A stretch of 64,000 nt of DNA from Elysia chlorotica (lineage: Eukaryota; Mollusca; Gastropoda; Plakobranchidae): assembly GCA_003991915.1 (NCBI GenBank), contig RQTK01000514.1:36758-100757 (forward strand), in the 5' to 3' direction. Under the pieces are notes generated by a model. The model worked only from the letters and a program-made list of their open reading frames with translations, made no database searches and was not told the origin of the DNA. The translations under genes and the position numbers were made by a program. Shown one piece after another: positions 45,687-58,200 of this stretch (position 1 is the first letter of the stretch; each line of letters begins with the position of its first letter).

Positions 45687-46200
45687 TCTCCCTTTGGAAT
45701 GCCGGAAACAACTTTCAATTCTAAAACTAGCAACATTTTCTCGCCTTGTTTTAAACGTCGCCTTGCTCGGCTGTTTTGACCGGAGAGGTCTATTTTGAAC
45801 GTTTTCCTTTATCATTTGGTTGAAATCACAATAGAAGGTATCAGCTTTGATCGACTTATGAACGTATCCGAGATAGATTTATCTTTTAAGATTATCTGAT
45901 TCTTTTAACTGAGATCTTTAATCTAGACTAGATCTAGATTAGATCCAGAAAATCTGGATCTAGATCTAGATCTAATCTAGATTTAGATCTATAGATTTAG
46001 AAATCTGGGGTAGAATGCACAAGCATGACGTAGCCTTAGTCTCTTCGTAAGCCTTCTTATGCCTATATTGTTACGACGAAACTTGTTTGTGCATTCTACC
46101 TTGGGCCCTACCTTGAATAGATCTTTTAGACTCAAGCTCTTTTTATACGAGTCTCTCTGTGTAGACGTTTGCATTTTGACCGACCACAGGTTAGGGACCA
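45687..46200 (+). mobile_element. Foldback element arm A
   Basis: Begins TCTCCCTTTGGAATGCCGGA and ends near GGTTAGGGACCACAAGGAG. It is repeated in reverse at 47432-47855 (B) and 48237-48645 (D) and directly at 47856-48236 (C). The middle is dense in AGATCTAGATCT palindromes. Confidence 0.85.
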
Positions 46201-46202
46201 CA

Positions 46203-46557
46203 AGGAGTACCCGTAACTAACCCACTGTGGTCCTGGCTCTGTTCACATTGTTGCCAATTTAAAATACCATAGGCTAGGTAGATCCAATTGGATCAAAGTG
46301 CTGAAAAAAAAATTCTAAGAAAATGAAATTGTCTTTTTTATTTAAACTTTTTTTTCGTTGAGAAAGCAGAACGTTCCCACAGTGAACTACGCAGTGTGCA
46401 CCCACTTAAAAAAAAGTTTAAATAAAAAAGACAATTTCATTTTCTTAGAATTTTTTTTTCAGCACTTTGATCCAATTGGATCTACCTAGCCTATGGTATT
46501 TTAAATTGGCAACAATGTGAACAGAGCCGGGACCACAGTGGGTTACGGGTACTCCTT
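46203..46557. repeat. Large palindrome, ~150-bp arms, ~50-base loop
   Basis: 46203-46355 and 46407-46557 are near-perfect reverse complements (core ATCCAATTGGATC in both arms). The loop holds GCAGAACGTTCCCACAGTGA, also found at 45600. Arms continue with lower identity outward to about 46130 and 46640. Confidence 0.9.
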
Positions 46558-46654
46558 GAGTTTTGTGGTCCGTCAACATGCAAACGTCTAAACTCACACA
46601 AAGACTCGTATACATAGTTGCTTTAGCATAATCTAAACTCATGAATGGGTGTAC

Positions 46655-47391
46655 AGTAGGGCCGGGCGGGAATGTCGACAATGACTAAAAGCGTCAGCGC
46701 CTTACAGTCGTCGGTTCCCGTCGTCGATGACCAGGGTTATCTCGGGAATTGCCAAAAAAAAGAACACCGAAAGAGAACGTTCAGTGTTTTTTTTTTTTTT
46801 TTAAGAAATTAAATGGATCATCATATAAGTTACTGAAAAAGACGTGTTTGTATTATAGTTATGATCTGGTAAGTTCATATGCGCCGTTTGCTTTTTGCTC
46901 TTGTTAGTTCTTCAGTAGGCCTACTGGGTAACTGGGTACCGAAGCATCGATGCCTAGGTATTGAATGAAAAGCATTGAGCAGTTTTGAGCAGATGGAGGT
47001 CGGGAACGGGAAGCAGTCATCGAGGAAACCTTATATGGTATTCTCACTCCCACCCGAGGAAACCAAATATGGTGTCATCGACGCTAAGGGACATCACTCT
47101 CGCAATTTTTCTTGCTCTAGGTTTAAATAATAATAATAATAAAAATGCGGCAATGTGGCTCGCGCAGTCTACCTTCACTGTTTAGGCGCTAGGCCTAATG
47201 TCTACTCTAGCATTGTTGCGCGTCGATACTCGGGACGAGAAGCGTCGACGACTGGGATTCTCGGGACGAGAAAAGCGTCGACGACTTGGGAAGGTCAAGA
47301 CTTTCTCAATACCTAAAAGCGTCGACGCTTTAGGTCCTCGAGACCGGGAAGTATCGACGACCCAATAAAGCCCCGGATGCCCGGCACTACT
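46655..47391. mobile_element. hAT-like non-autonomous element rich in GTCGACG
   Basis: Ends are inverted: AGTAGGGCCGGGC at left and the complement AGTAGTGCCGGGC at right. Inside, GTCGACG/CGTCGACGC palindromes and TCGGGACGAG units repeat at 46670-46745 and 47220-47370, making an island of CpG in AT-rich DNA. No transposase. The 8-bp target duplication expected for hAT was not found, so the superfamily is a guess from the end sequence. Confidence 0.5.
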
Positions 47392-47431
47392 AACTACACA
47401 GCAATTGGCAAAAAGTTTGACGTTGACAGGG

Positions 47432-47855
47432 TCTCCTTGTGGTCCCTAACCTGTGGTCGGTCAAAATGCAAACGTCTACACAGAGAGACTCGTATAAAAA
47501 GAGCTTGAGTCTAAAAGATATATTCAAGGTAGGGCCCAAGGTAGAATGCACTAACAAGTTTCGTCGTAACAATATAGGCATAAGAAGGCTTACGAAGAGA
47601 CTAAGGCTACGTCATGCTTGTGCATTCTACCCCAGATTTCTAAATCTATAGATCTAAATCTAGATCCAGATTTTCTGGATCTAATCTAAACTCTAGATCT
47701 AGATTAAAGATCTCAGTTAAAAAAATCAGATAAACTTAAAAGATAAATCTATCTCGGATACGTTCATAAGTCGATCAAAGCTGATACCTTCTATTGTGAT
47801 TTCAACCAAATGATAAAGGAAAACGTTCAAAATAGACCTCTCCGGTCAAAACAGC
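47432..47855 (-). mobile_element. Foldback element arm B (inverted copy of A)
   Basis: Reverse complement of arm A from the CTCCTTGTGGTCCCTAACCT end to GGTCAAAACAGC, where it is cut short and meets arm C. Confidence 0.88.
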
Positions 47856-48236
47856 GGTAAGAATGTTCTCCCTTTGGAATGCCGGAAACAACTTTCAATT
47901 CTAAAACTAGCAACATTTTCTCGCCTTGTTTTAAACGTCGCCTTGCTCGGCTGTTTTGACCGGAGAGGTCTATTTTGAACGTTTTCCTTTATCATTTGGT
48001 TGAAATCACAATAGAAGGTATCAGCTTTGATCGACTTATGAACGTATCCGAGATAGATTTATCTTTTAAGATTATCTGATTCTTTTAACTGAGATCTTTA
48101 ATCTAGACTAGATCTAGATTAGATCCAGAAAATCTGGATCTAGATCTAGATCTAATCTAGATTTAGATCTATAGATTTAGAAATCTGGGGTAGAATGCAC
48201 AAGCATGACGTAGCCTTAGTCTCGCCGTAAGCCTTC
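47856..48236 (+). mobile_element. Foldback element arm C
   Basis: Direct copy of arm A, starting CGGTAAGAATGTTCTCCCTT and stopping at GTAAGCCTTCT, where arm D begins in reverse with almost no spacer. Confidence 0.88.
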
Positions 48237-48645
48237 TAAACAAGTTTCGTCGTAACAATATAGGCATAAGAAGGCTTACGAAGAGACTAAGGCTACGTCA
48301 TGCTTGTGCATTCTACCCCAGATTTCTAAATCTATAGATCTAAATCTAGGAGGTCTAGATCTAAGATCTAGATTTTCTGGATCTAATCTAGATCTAGATT
48401 AAAGATCTCAGTTAAAAGAATCAGATAATCTTAAAAGATAAATCTATCTCCGATACGTTCATAAGTCGATCAAAGCTGATACCTTCTATTGTGATTTCAA
48501 CCAAATGATAAAGGAAAACGTTCAAAATAGACCTCCCCGGTCAAAACAGCCGAGCAAGGCGACGTTTAAAACAAGGCGAGAAAATGTTGCTAGTTTTAGA
48601 ATTGAAAGTTGTTTCCGGCACTTCAAAGGGAGAACATTCTTACCG
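48237..48645 (-). mobile_element. Foldback element arm D
   Basis: Inverted copy ending AGAACATTCTTACCG, the exact complement of the start of arm C. C plus D therefore form one roughly 790-bp palindromic element with matched ends. Confidence 0.88.
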
Positions 48646-48654
48646 ACTGTTTTT

Positions 48655-48720
48655 AGGAGGGGGCGGAGTTCCAGTGGAGGGCACTGACTCGATTTGTGTT
48701 TACAATCATGTGAGACAGAG
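48655..48720. promoter_or_regulatory. Candidate WASHC5 promoter with GC box
   Basis: GGAGGGGGCGGAG contains a GC box (Sp1/KLF type) about 360 bases before the WASHC5 ATG, immediately outside foldback arm D. Position and composition suggest a TATA-less housekeeping promoter. Transcription start unknown. Confidence 0.35.
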
Positions 48721-49024
48721 CTCTGACTGATCTGCATTGATATATTTTTTTTTTCTAGATCTAGATTCTAGATCTCATGGTTATATATCGCCTGTTATAT
48801 ATATTGGGTGGATTATAAATCTCATGTCAATGGTTTAGATCTAGGTTGGATCCACCTTAAATTCCTTCTCCGAAAAATTGAACCCCATATACAACTGAGT
48901 CTTAGTTGACGGAATCGCGGTTCTTCTAGAACAAAAATTATATATATATTTTATCTAGATCTAGATATAGGCCCAGATCTAGATGATCTTGGGAGATTAG
49001 GAGGCTTCCTTTCAATCATAGATC

Positions 49025-49249
49025 ATGGCAGATTTTCTGGCTGAAAATAACCAATGTGGTCAAAATATATTGCGCCTCGTGTCTCGTGGAAATGCTATCA
49101 TAGCAGAACTTCTGCGTCTGGCTGATTTCATCCCGCCTGTTTTTCGGCTTGACACCCGTGCGGATCAACAGAAATATGGGGAAATCCTGGCTGATTTCAG
49201 CTATTTCAACAGTGCAGATTACTTTGACAATAAAATTGAATCAAGAGTG
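49025..49249 (+). CDS. WASHC5: WASHC5 exon 1, residues 1-75
   Basis: Start ATG to IESRV, followed by GTGAGT. Contains [20 protein letters not shown], near-identical to the vertebrate N-terminus. Exit phase 0. Confidence 0.96.
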
Positions 49250-52200
49250 GTGAGTTTACGATTATTTTGAAAGGGAATACAACTTCCAAGCGGCCAGCAT
49301 TTCATTTGCCAACTAGAAAGGGCTGAGTATACGCACTAAATTTAGTGTTTTTGTCCAAATTTTTCTATATATAAATATGCATTATATATCATAATGTTTC
49401 TATTTAATTAATGGTTATAAACGCAGTCTATCGCAATTTTCTACTTAAGATAGTAAATGACCTTTCTTTAGAACTAGAAAACTTTAATAGGAAATATCTT
49501 AGCTTTATTCGAAGGTCAAACCAAAGCAGTTTCGAATTGAAGGCGGGACATGTTGGCTCCCCCTCCAGAACAGAAGCGATCCCTCTATAAAACGTTCTTT
49601 AAAATTATGCATCCTAGAACTATCACATAATATTCAGGGAGTGAATGGCTCCTCACCTAAACTGGGCCCAGGGTCCCCTGCAACCTAAATATGTCACTGG
49701 ACCAAAATATTTGATTTGAACAAAAACACTGAAATTTAGTGTGTAAAGCGAAATTTAGGTCAACACACTACATGTAGTGCGTGGAGCAAAATTTAGACAC
49801 TATATCTAGACACTCCCACTAAGAATTACATACAATATGAGTGATAATTTCCTTTTGGACTGCCTGATCTGCAAAGTTTTTCTTTTTAATAATTGTTACA
49901 AATATGCAAGGTCTAGAGCACAGATCCTTAATTAAATGTACTTAGCATTTACCAGTTCATTCTGTTGAAATAAATTTGTGTGGGTTTTTTTTTAATGCAT
50001 CATTGGCTGCTGACAAATGACATATATGTACACTCTGGTCATAATTTTGGTATTGTTGATCTTGTTCATAAATTATTTTCAACTATCTAGAACTTTTTCT
50101 GTTTCAAGTTGCTGTTTAAGTTACTGCATCAATTGAGTATTTTAGAAACATGCATGGAACATGCAGTACTTATAAATTTGCTTTAAAACTAAAGTGCATG
50201 TTTGAAAACATATGAGATGGTCATTTCAAACAAAAAGATTATTATAATAGTAATTATTTGGTGCCACCTATAGATTTAAAAACATTATATGGCTCCAACC
50301 AATAGTTGGATCACCAAGCAATTCCAAACCAAGAGTGCGGAGGAATAGCCTTTTGGCTGTTTGTATTGAACACAAATTCATATACTAAATCTGTTTTCAG
50401 TGCTGTAAGTGTAACTGTAAGATTTACTAATTACCTCAACAACACCTCAAACTTGACTCAAAGTACATAAGGCCAACTTTCTTTTTCCCTATTTTTTTTT
50501 TTTACTCATTTCTTAATGCATGGGAAATTAAGTCATAGGGTTCACCAATTCATGTTTCTAAAAACAATTTGATTTTTTTTTTAATTATTTTGAAATCTTG
50601 TATCTAGATTGATTAAGAAAATGCTGCTTATGACTATTAAAGTGCACAATTCTATTTCCAGGAATTACAAGACTTGGATGAAGAATTTCGTGAAAACAAC
50701 ATTGAAATCCTGACAAGATTTTACCAAGCTTTTGCTAGTGTACATAAATATGTAGTTGATCTTAATAGGTGAGTAATAATCAACATCACCATAATAATAA
50801 AGGATATTTTAGTTTTAGTTATTGCTTGCATCTCAAAGGCCATTTAATAATACATAAACCATGCAAGTTGTCTTAGAACTAAGAATAAAAGATTTATTTT
50901 GGGCATCATCACTCATGATTTATGTTTTAAAAAATTTTTATATTTGTAAATCTTTTATGAATGGGGAAACACTTGCAATCCTAGTTTTATAAGATCTTTA
51001 CAATGAAACTGATCCTTAATGGTCTCATTTTATTGTCAATCATGTCATACTTTTTACTATGATTTATTGGATCATGTGCTGAATTTTAAATTTTGATTTA
51101 TCAATTGCTTATCCAGATACTTAGAAGATCTGGAGGAAGGAGTCTACATTCAACAGACTATGGAATCTGTTCTCCTTAATGAAGACGGCAAACAGTTGAT
51201 GGTTTGTGAAATAAATATTTATTTTTATCGATTCACATTTAAATTGGAAATGTAATTGTGTTGTAGATTAGTCTTTGTGATCAGCGAAAATATTCAGTTT
51301 TTGCAGTGTCGTAAAAAAATGTAGTCACCTGTGGCCTTTCTTATAATGATATGAAAAAATTATATGTACTCTGAATAAAAAATAATCTAACCCTAGTTGT
51401 TGTTGTTGCTATTGGTGTTAAAATTTCTTGATTATACATGAAAAGCTGTATTGAAAATGCTCAATTTCTTGTTAGCATGAAGAAAGTCGCGAGTAAAAAT
51501 AATATGACTTAGAATTTCCTCAAAAAGCTATTTAGACTGATGTTTTGACTTAGATTTAGGTTGGAAACTGGCAAGATTTTATCAATACCTTTTTTGTTGT
51601 TGTCCAAGTCAAATTCCATCATTCATAAGAAAACTGATTGATGTCCAGGAAGCTTTATTTAAAATTAAAGTCCATAACGGTTTCTTTAAGTTTTGGTTCT
51701 GTATGATAGGAGTAAGATGTAACTGGACTAGATTATCCAACCTACATTTATATAAAAAGATAATGCACAAAAAATTGTCTCACCCATTGAAAATAACCAT
51801 TGCCAAAAACAAATTATTACATATCATTTTCTCTTTGCTTAACTTGATTTGAAAAGAAATATACATTAAAGATAATTACATATCCCTTACACATTGCAAA
51901 CTAAAGGAAAGCAATATGGTTGAATTTAATAGTCTATGGAGAGTACATGGGTGCATTTGAAGAAACATTAAACAAATACAGTACTGATTTACTCTTCCTC
52001 ATACCTCAAAAATGCTTTATTATTATTGCTTTAAAGCATGACAGAAATGTTGTTGCCTCAAAAAAACAACTTTAAAAAATCAGTTCTCTTATGTTACTTG
52101 AAAAATGTGCTTCTTAATGCCCTTAGTTGTAAAACATGATTAAATTAAACTGTCTCTCATATTTTTGTATGCACATACATTTTTCTCTCTTCATTTATGT

Positions 52201-55200
52201 ATACATTTATGAGTAATGTCGGTAATGGCTATTTAGAGATAAATTTATACTGTATACATGTAAACAGATTTTTTTAGATGGACTTTTAGTTTGATACTTT
52301 ACTTACGATTCACAGTGTGAAGCCCTGTTTCTGTATGGTGTGATGTTGCTGGTTATTGATACAAAAATGGACGGCGTTGTTCGAGAGAGAATTCTTGTGT
52401 CTTACTACCGCTACAGGTTAGTATTATTGACAGAAAAAATGTTATCTTAAAATTTCAGGATAAAACATTCATGTAGAAAACACTTACTATTTAACATTTT
52501 CATGATAGTGCAGTAGATTTATACGCTGACAGAATAGGATGTCAAAATGAAACTTTCTGTATTTCCTTTCTCTAATCGGTGATAGTGCCCAGAAAGCTGC
52601 AGCTGGGGACTCCAATATTGATGATGTGTGTAAGCTTCTGCGCAGCACCGGATTCATTAACTCACCAGGTGCCAAAAGACCTCAAAACTATCCTGAATCA
52701 TTCTTTGCGTAAGTATTCAGTATGATGTATTATATCTGTTATTTCTACACGTTCAAATAGCTTGATTCTGTTGTTAATTTTTTTTTAATTTATTTCCTAT
52801 TGACTATTGAATTTATATTTGGAAGTGTCTTCCAAGATCGCAATTGTGGTCTGCCTAGCCCAGCGTCTAGAGAGACCACTATGAAAATTGTGGAGTGCGC
52901 AAGCACGAGGACGGCACTTTCATTTTCTTGGGTTTCTATTTTTACTCCCTTAGCTCAGTGATCATAATCTTCCGCGGATCTGCAGATATCTGTGATTTTG
53001 ACCTTGCCACTACTTATTCCACATTTTCCTCCTTTCCGTCAGTAAATCGCGGAAGTTTGCCTTTGAGCAGTATCGGATTGAAAACACGATGTTATGATCT
53101 GTCCAGTTATCGAAATAAATGCGTTATCGGAATGCAACTCAAATCGCGAGGTTTTCTTTGAACAGTATCAATAATATAGTATTACCCAATCGGGCCCATG
53201 TGCGAGAAAATGATACTGTATCACAACGCAAATAGCGGAATTTTACCTTTGGGCGGTTTCGATAATGGGTCTACAGTGTCAACAGATTGAACCTGTGTCT
53301 GTTAAAACAATGCGATAATTCGAATACATGTATCTAAAACCGTAAGCTACTCCTGCAACTGGCACTATGTCAAAAATAGTCGTTTTTTATAACATTTCCA
53401 AATTTCCCCCTTTTCAACCTTTCTGCATTATGATCACTAATAGCGGCTTCGTCCTACCCCTTGCTGATCTTGCTTTTTCTTTGCCTTGTCTTAGGCCTAC
53501 AAGTATCTCATCTCTAGATCAAAGTAGGCATAGTAGATCTATAGTCGACTTCACGCCCATGGTAGAGGGAGAGAGGGGTGGAAAGAGATTTAGAGAGAAT
53601 AGAGAGAGGGGGGTGAGAGGGAGAGAAGGAGAGAGCGTGATTGAGCGAGGGAAGAGAGATAGAGAGAGAGAGGGAGGGGGAGAGAGAGATAGAAAGACAG
53701 ACAGACACAGAGAGAGTTGGAGAGATCGAAAATGGAACAACATGGAAATACAGAAAAATCTTTAAATTAATTACAAAACTAACCAAAAATGAGTATTCAA
53801 TGACTTAGGGCGAAATGAGCCCAAGGCTTTTTTCACTTCCAATGGGAGATATCAAATTCAAAGTGCACACACCAGCAACTTCTGTCAGACCCATTTACTT
53901 ATATTGTTATGAGTCAAGACAACAACAAATTACGAAAGAAGGAATCAACAAACTAAGCTCATTGTGGTCTCCCTAGACTGTAGTCTTGAAGGACCGCAAT
54001 TGTGGTCTCTCTAGACTCTACCATAAGACTGAACTCTAGATTGTGGTCTTCTTAGACTCAATCATTATATTTTGTTGATAAGAAAATAATCATATGAAAA
54101 AAAAATACAAATCCTTGCACGACTTCTTCAGTGATTAACATTGTTTTAATAATGTATGATATAAAAAAAAAAGAATTTTACACACATTTTTTGGCAACAG
54201 AATTAAAATCTTTAAATCGTTCAATCGATTTGGATGATTTTTTTTTCAATAGATAAATGCTTATGATATTTTCGAGTAAAAAATATTATTTATTTTTACA
54301 TACGGCATTGGTCATAATTTTTTTTTTTTTCAAATATGATGCAGCCAATTAATTTCTGAACAGACTGGTGATGTGGTTATGGAAATAAGCAAATTCTCAT
54401 AAAATTGCATTGTATTTATGTCCACCAGTTAACATAGAGCATAATTTGTCTTTATTTCAGTCGAGTTCAATTGAACCCAGAGTATGTGGACATGGTAATA
54501 GGTCGCCTACGATCTGACGATTTGTATAACCAGATTGCAGCATATCCTCAGCCTGAGCATCGCAGTACTGCATTAGCAAATCAGGCCAGCATGCTGTACG
54601 TGATTCTCTACTTCCAGCCAGATATTTTGTACAGCCAGCAAGCCAAAATGCGGGAGATTGTGGATAAACATTTTCCTGATAACTGGGTATTGATCTAATT
54701 TATTTATCTTATGGTTAGAATTATGTTTGCAAAGATTTAAGTGTTGGTACATGTACTTTCTATTGTGATAAATTCAAAATCATCTTTCATTGCAAGTTCA
54801 TTTGGAAAATGTACAAATTTGTAATGAAAATGGTAATATTGTTCTGAATCTGACTTAAATTTGTTGTAACATTTTACATGTGATTTAGATGAAAAGAGAT
54901 TCTTTTGAGTTTTACAGTGGTCTCCGTGTAAGAACTCTCCGCTTACCAACCCACTCCGTCTATGAACTCACTCGCCCTATGAAACATTACTCTTTCTCTT
55001 TAATTAACACCCCTATCCGCCCACTGTGTAAGAACCCGTTTTATCAAAGCCGGATATATTTTTTTTTTTTCAAGCTAACACATTATTTTTCACTTCCCCA
55101 GCATGATGATTATTTCTATAGTGATCTAAGACTGATAGGACGCATATCTGAATACTCGCAATCAGATGGGTGAGAGGAGTGGGTGGGGGAAGGGGTGAGA

Positions 55201-58200
55201 AGGGGTGAACATGCACAAGCCGTTGAACCTTTAAAAACGCTAGAACAGGCTAGAGCCATGTAAGAAGATCAGAGAAATCTTCCGTCAAGTCGACTTGCAG
55301 TGCCTGTGGGTCTACGGTCAGGAAACTCAGAGTTTTACATTGAGATGTTAACCGATGAACATAAAAGAAGATGTGAGAAGATGTGTACACTGCTCGTAGA
55401 AGTGCTGCAACGCTGGTAAGCCATCTGGTTGAAATCAAACAAATCTTTCTGCCCCTATCGCCAACTCCCCGCACTTGTAAGTTTATGGGCAGGGAAGTCA
55501 AAGAGTTTCACATGCAGGTGTGAACGTATGGCTGTTCTAGACTGAGAATCATGGTTATTGCACTGAGTGCCTGACATTTCTCCGCCATGATTTTGCCACG
55601 TGAATTCCCAGTACCTATAAAGCCCCCTTTACATTAACAGTTAATTCATCGAAAATGTTTGAGTTGAACTGCCAGGTCTTCAATATGGGTCATCGTTTGA
55701 CTGACTGTTTGTCGATGAGAGAGGATCCGTTCACACTGTTAGTCCAAAGACTGCTGTTGCAGCAATAAATTTCAGTACATTCTCTTTCGTAATTCCACCC
55801 AGACATTGTACCAGTAGACCATAATCTAGTCCTAGTATATAAACTACATTTGTTATAGTAGGCCTGCTGGAAAAATAAAACAGCTTTTGATTTCTGAGGA
55901 GCTAGGTCTATATCTAGATGTTTATAATGAAGTGGGTCTTCCAAAATCCGAGGATGGGCCATGTGGGAAACAGCGAAAAACAAAACAAAATACAAAAGTA
56001 GTTCTTATTTCGTAGTTTGGCATTATTGGGCTATCCTCGCGTGAACTATGTTAATTTAGAGTCTAGAACTGGATGCAGATGACAGCAAAAAAGCGGCAGT
56101 AAAAAATATAAATTTGCTTGATGCGATTTTTCTAATGAGTGATGCATGGTCAGCAGTTAAACAAGAAACAGTTGTAAACTGCTACAGAAAAGGAAGTTTC
56201 TGCACTGATAAAGCTTTACAGAAGATTCAAGAAGAGGAGATAAGTCTCCAACAACCTTACATCAGAAGAATTTAATAATCTGGTGAACCAAGATGACGAT
56301 CTTGAGGTCTGTGGAAAGTTGATTAATGCTGAAATAGCAGCTGTTGTTAAAGGACAAAAGGAAGAGAAGACTAATGAAGACGAGGAAAAAATTTGCGTCA
56401 CAGAACCAACAAACTAGGAGCTATTGCAATCACTCAACAGCCTGAGAACATTTGTCCAAACCAACGGACTTACTCATTTGCAATCCCACTTCACAGCAAT
56501 TGAAAAAGAAGTTTGCAAAAAACTTCATGACAAAGAGAAGCAAAGTACAATCGATCAGTTTTTTTGTTCCAACAAACAACAATAAACTGTACATATTGCG
56601 CAGAGGAGAGGGAATACATTTGGCATAGCCTGAAGCCACTGGATCTCGCTCCCCCCCCCTCCAAAAAAAAAAAACAACAATAAAAAAACAAATCAAAGAA
56701 TAAATTGCACTATTTACACTCAAGAGGCACGATGTACATTACCACAAACAATGAGGTTACTTGGCATTTACTCAACAACGCCCCTTTCCAAAAAATCGTA
56801 AGAAACCGTCCGCTTAAGATACCACTTTTTGTGCCTCCCGAAGGGCGGGTTCTTTGGCGGAGACCACTGCACTGCTTCTTTGAGGTATCTTGAAACAAAT
56901 TACAGTTATACCAATGTTGTGAAAACAGCGTGGACTGTCCAAGACATAACAAAATTAATAGCTATTCGGATAGAAATCCACATAAAAGCGTTGCAGAAGT
57001 AAAAATCATGGCTTTCAATCTATCCAGATTAATGGACGGGTGATTGAAAGATTAAAGAATAATTTTCAGTGGACACTATAAAAGACTTAAATACAGAGAA
57101 AAGAAAGAGTTACAAGTGCAACATTTTAGGTGAAAATGCAACACCAGCTGCTAATTTTCAACATTGACCTTGAGTATTCTTCACATAGTAAATTGTACAA
57201 TCTCACTTAAATTCTATTTGAAATCCTAAACTGCAAAATCAGAAGCTTGGAACTGACTCTTCTTCAGTTAATTTAATTACATGAGCATTATGATATTCCA
57301 CAATGGTTGTGCAATTCATAGTCTTATAATTCATATTAGCTGTTTTTTTTAAAAATAAAATATAAAAGAATTTTTGCCAATTTAGTTGAATCCAATATGA
57401 TAATGCAAATATCAGGAATCATATTATATTGTTCCAACGATTAACAAGGTATATAGATCTGCTAACTTTCTTTTTAACTCAAAAACTCAAACAGGTGATC
57501 AGTGTGTATATGGGTATGACTGTCAACCTGTTGGATGCCTGGTACCCTTACAAGGCTGCCATGACTGCTCTCAACAATACATTATCAGTCAACAACATTC
57601 GAGAACAGGTATGCAAGTGTTTTTATTTGGCTCTTTAAAAGTTTTCTCTTGGATTCTATAGAGGAACTGGAGAGTGAAAGGATATTGACTTGAAAAAAAA
57701 AAACTGAAAACATTTTTTAAGTTAGTTAATAGCAGGCAGTATATCTGTTATGGTTTTTAATAAAGTAATTGGCAGTACTTCCAAAATAATTGTGAACATT
57801 TTATGAACATTTTATAAACTTTATTTTTCACTTTTATAAAGACAAAAGTACACAGGTTGATCCAAAGAGGCTTTTGTCTCTGTTCATGTCTTTAATTTCT
57901 GCTTTGTTACAAACTTTTAAATTCTTTGTCTCGCAGTCAACCAAGTATGCAGGCAAGCTACAGAGGTTGATGCCTGTGTTGAGCAAGTACTTGCAAGAAG
58001 GTGTCTTGAAAGAGGAATTTGTGCTGGACTCCATCCAGAAGTTGATGAATGTTCTGAGAGAGGGGAATGTGACTCTCCGCTGGCTCATGCTACACTCAGC
58101 TGCTGTGGCTCCGAGTAAGAAGAGGAGACAACGTTTATTAAAATAAATTTGTTATATTTTTTAAATTATATTGCCCAATTCACTGTGGTTAATATTTTTT

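Noticed and set aside
45989..46201. 70-residue open frame repeated almost identically at 47439-47651
   Set aside because: Both copies lie in inverted arms of the foldback element; identity follows from the repeat, with no recognisable protein.
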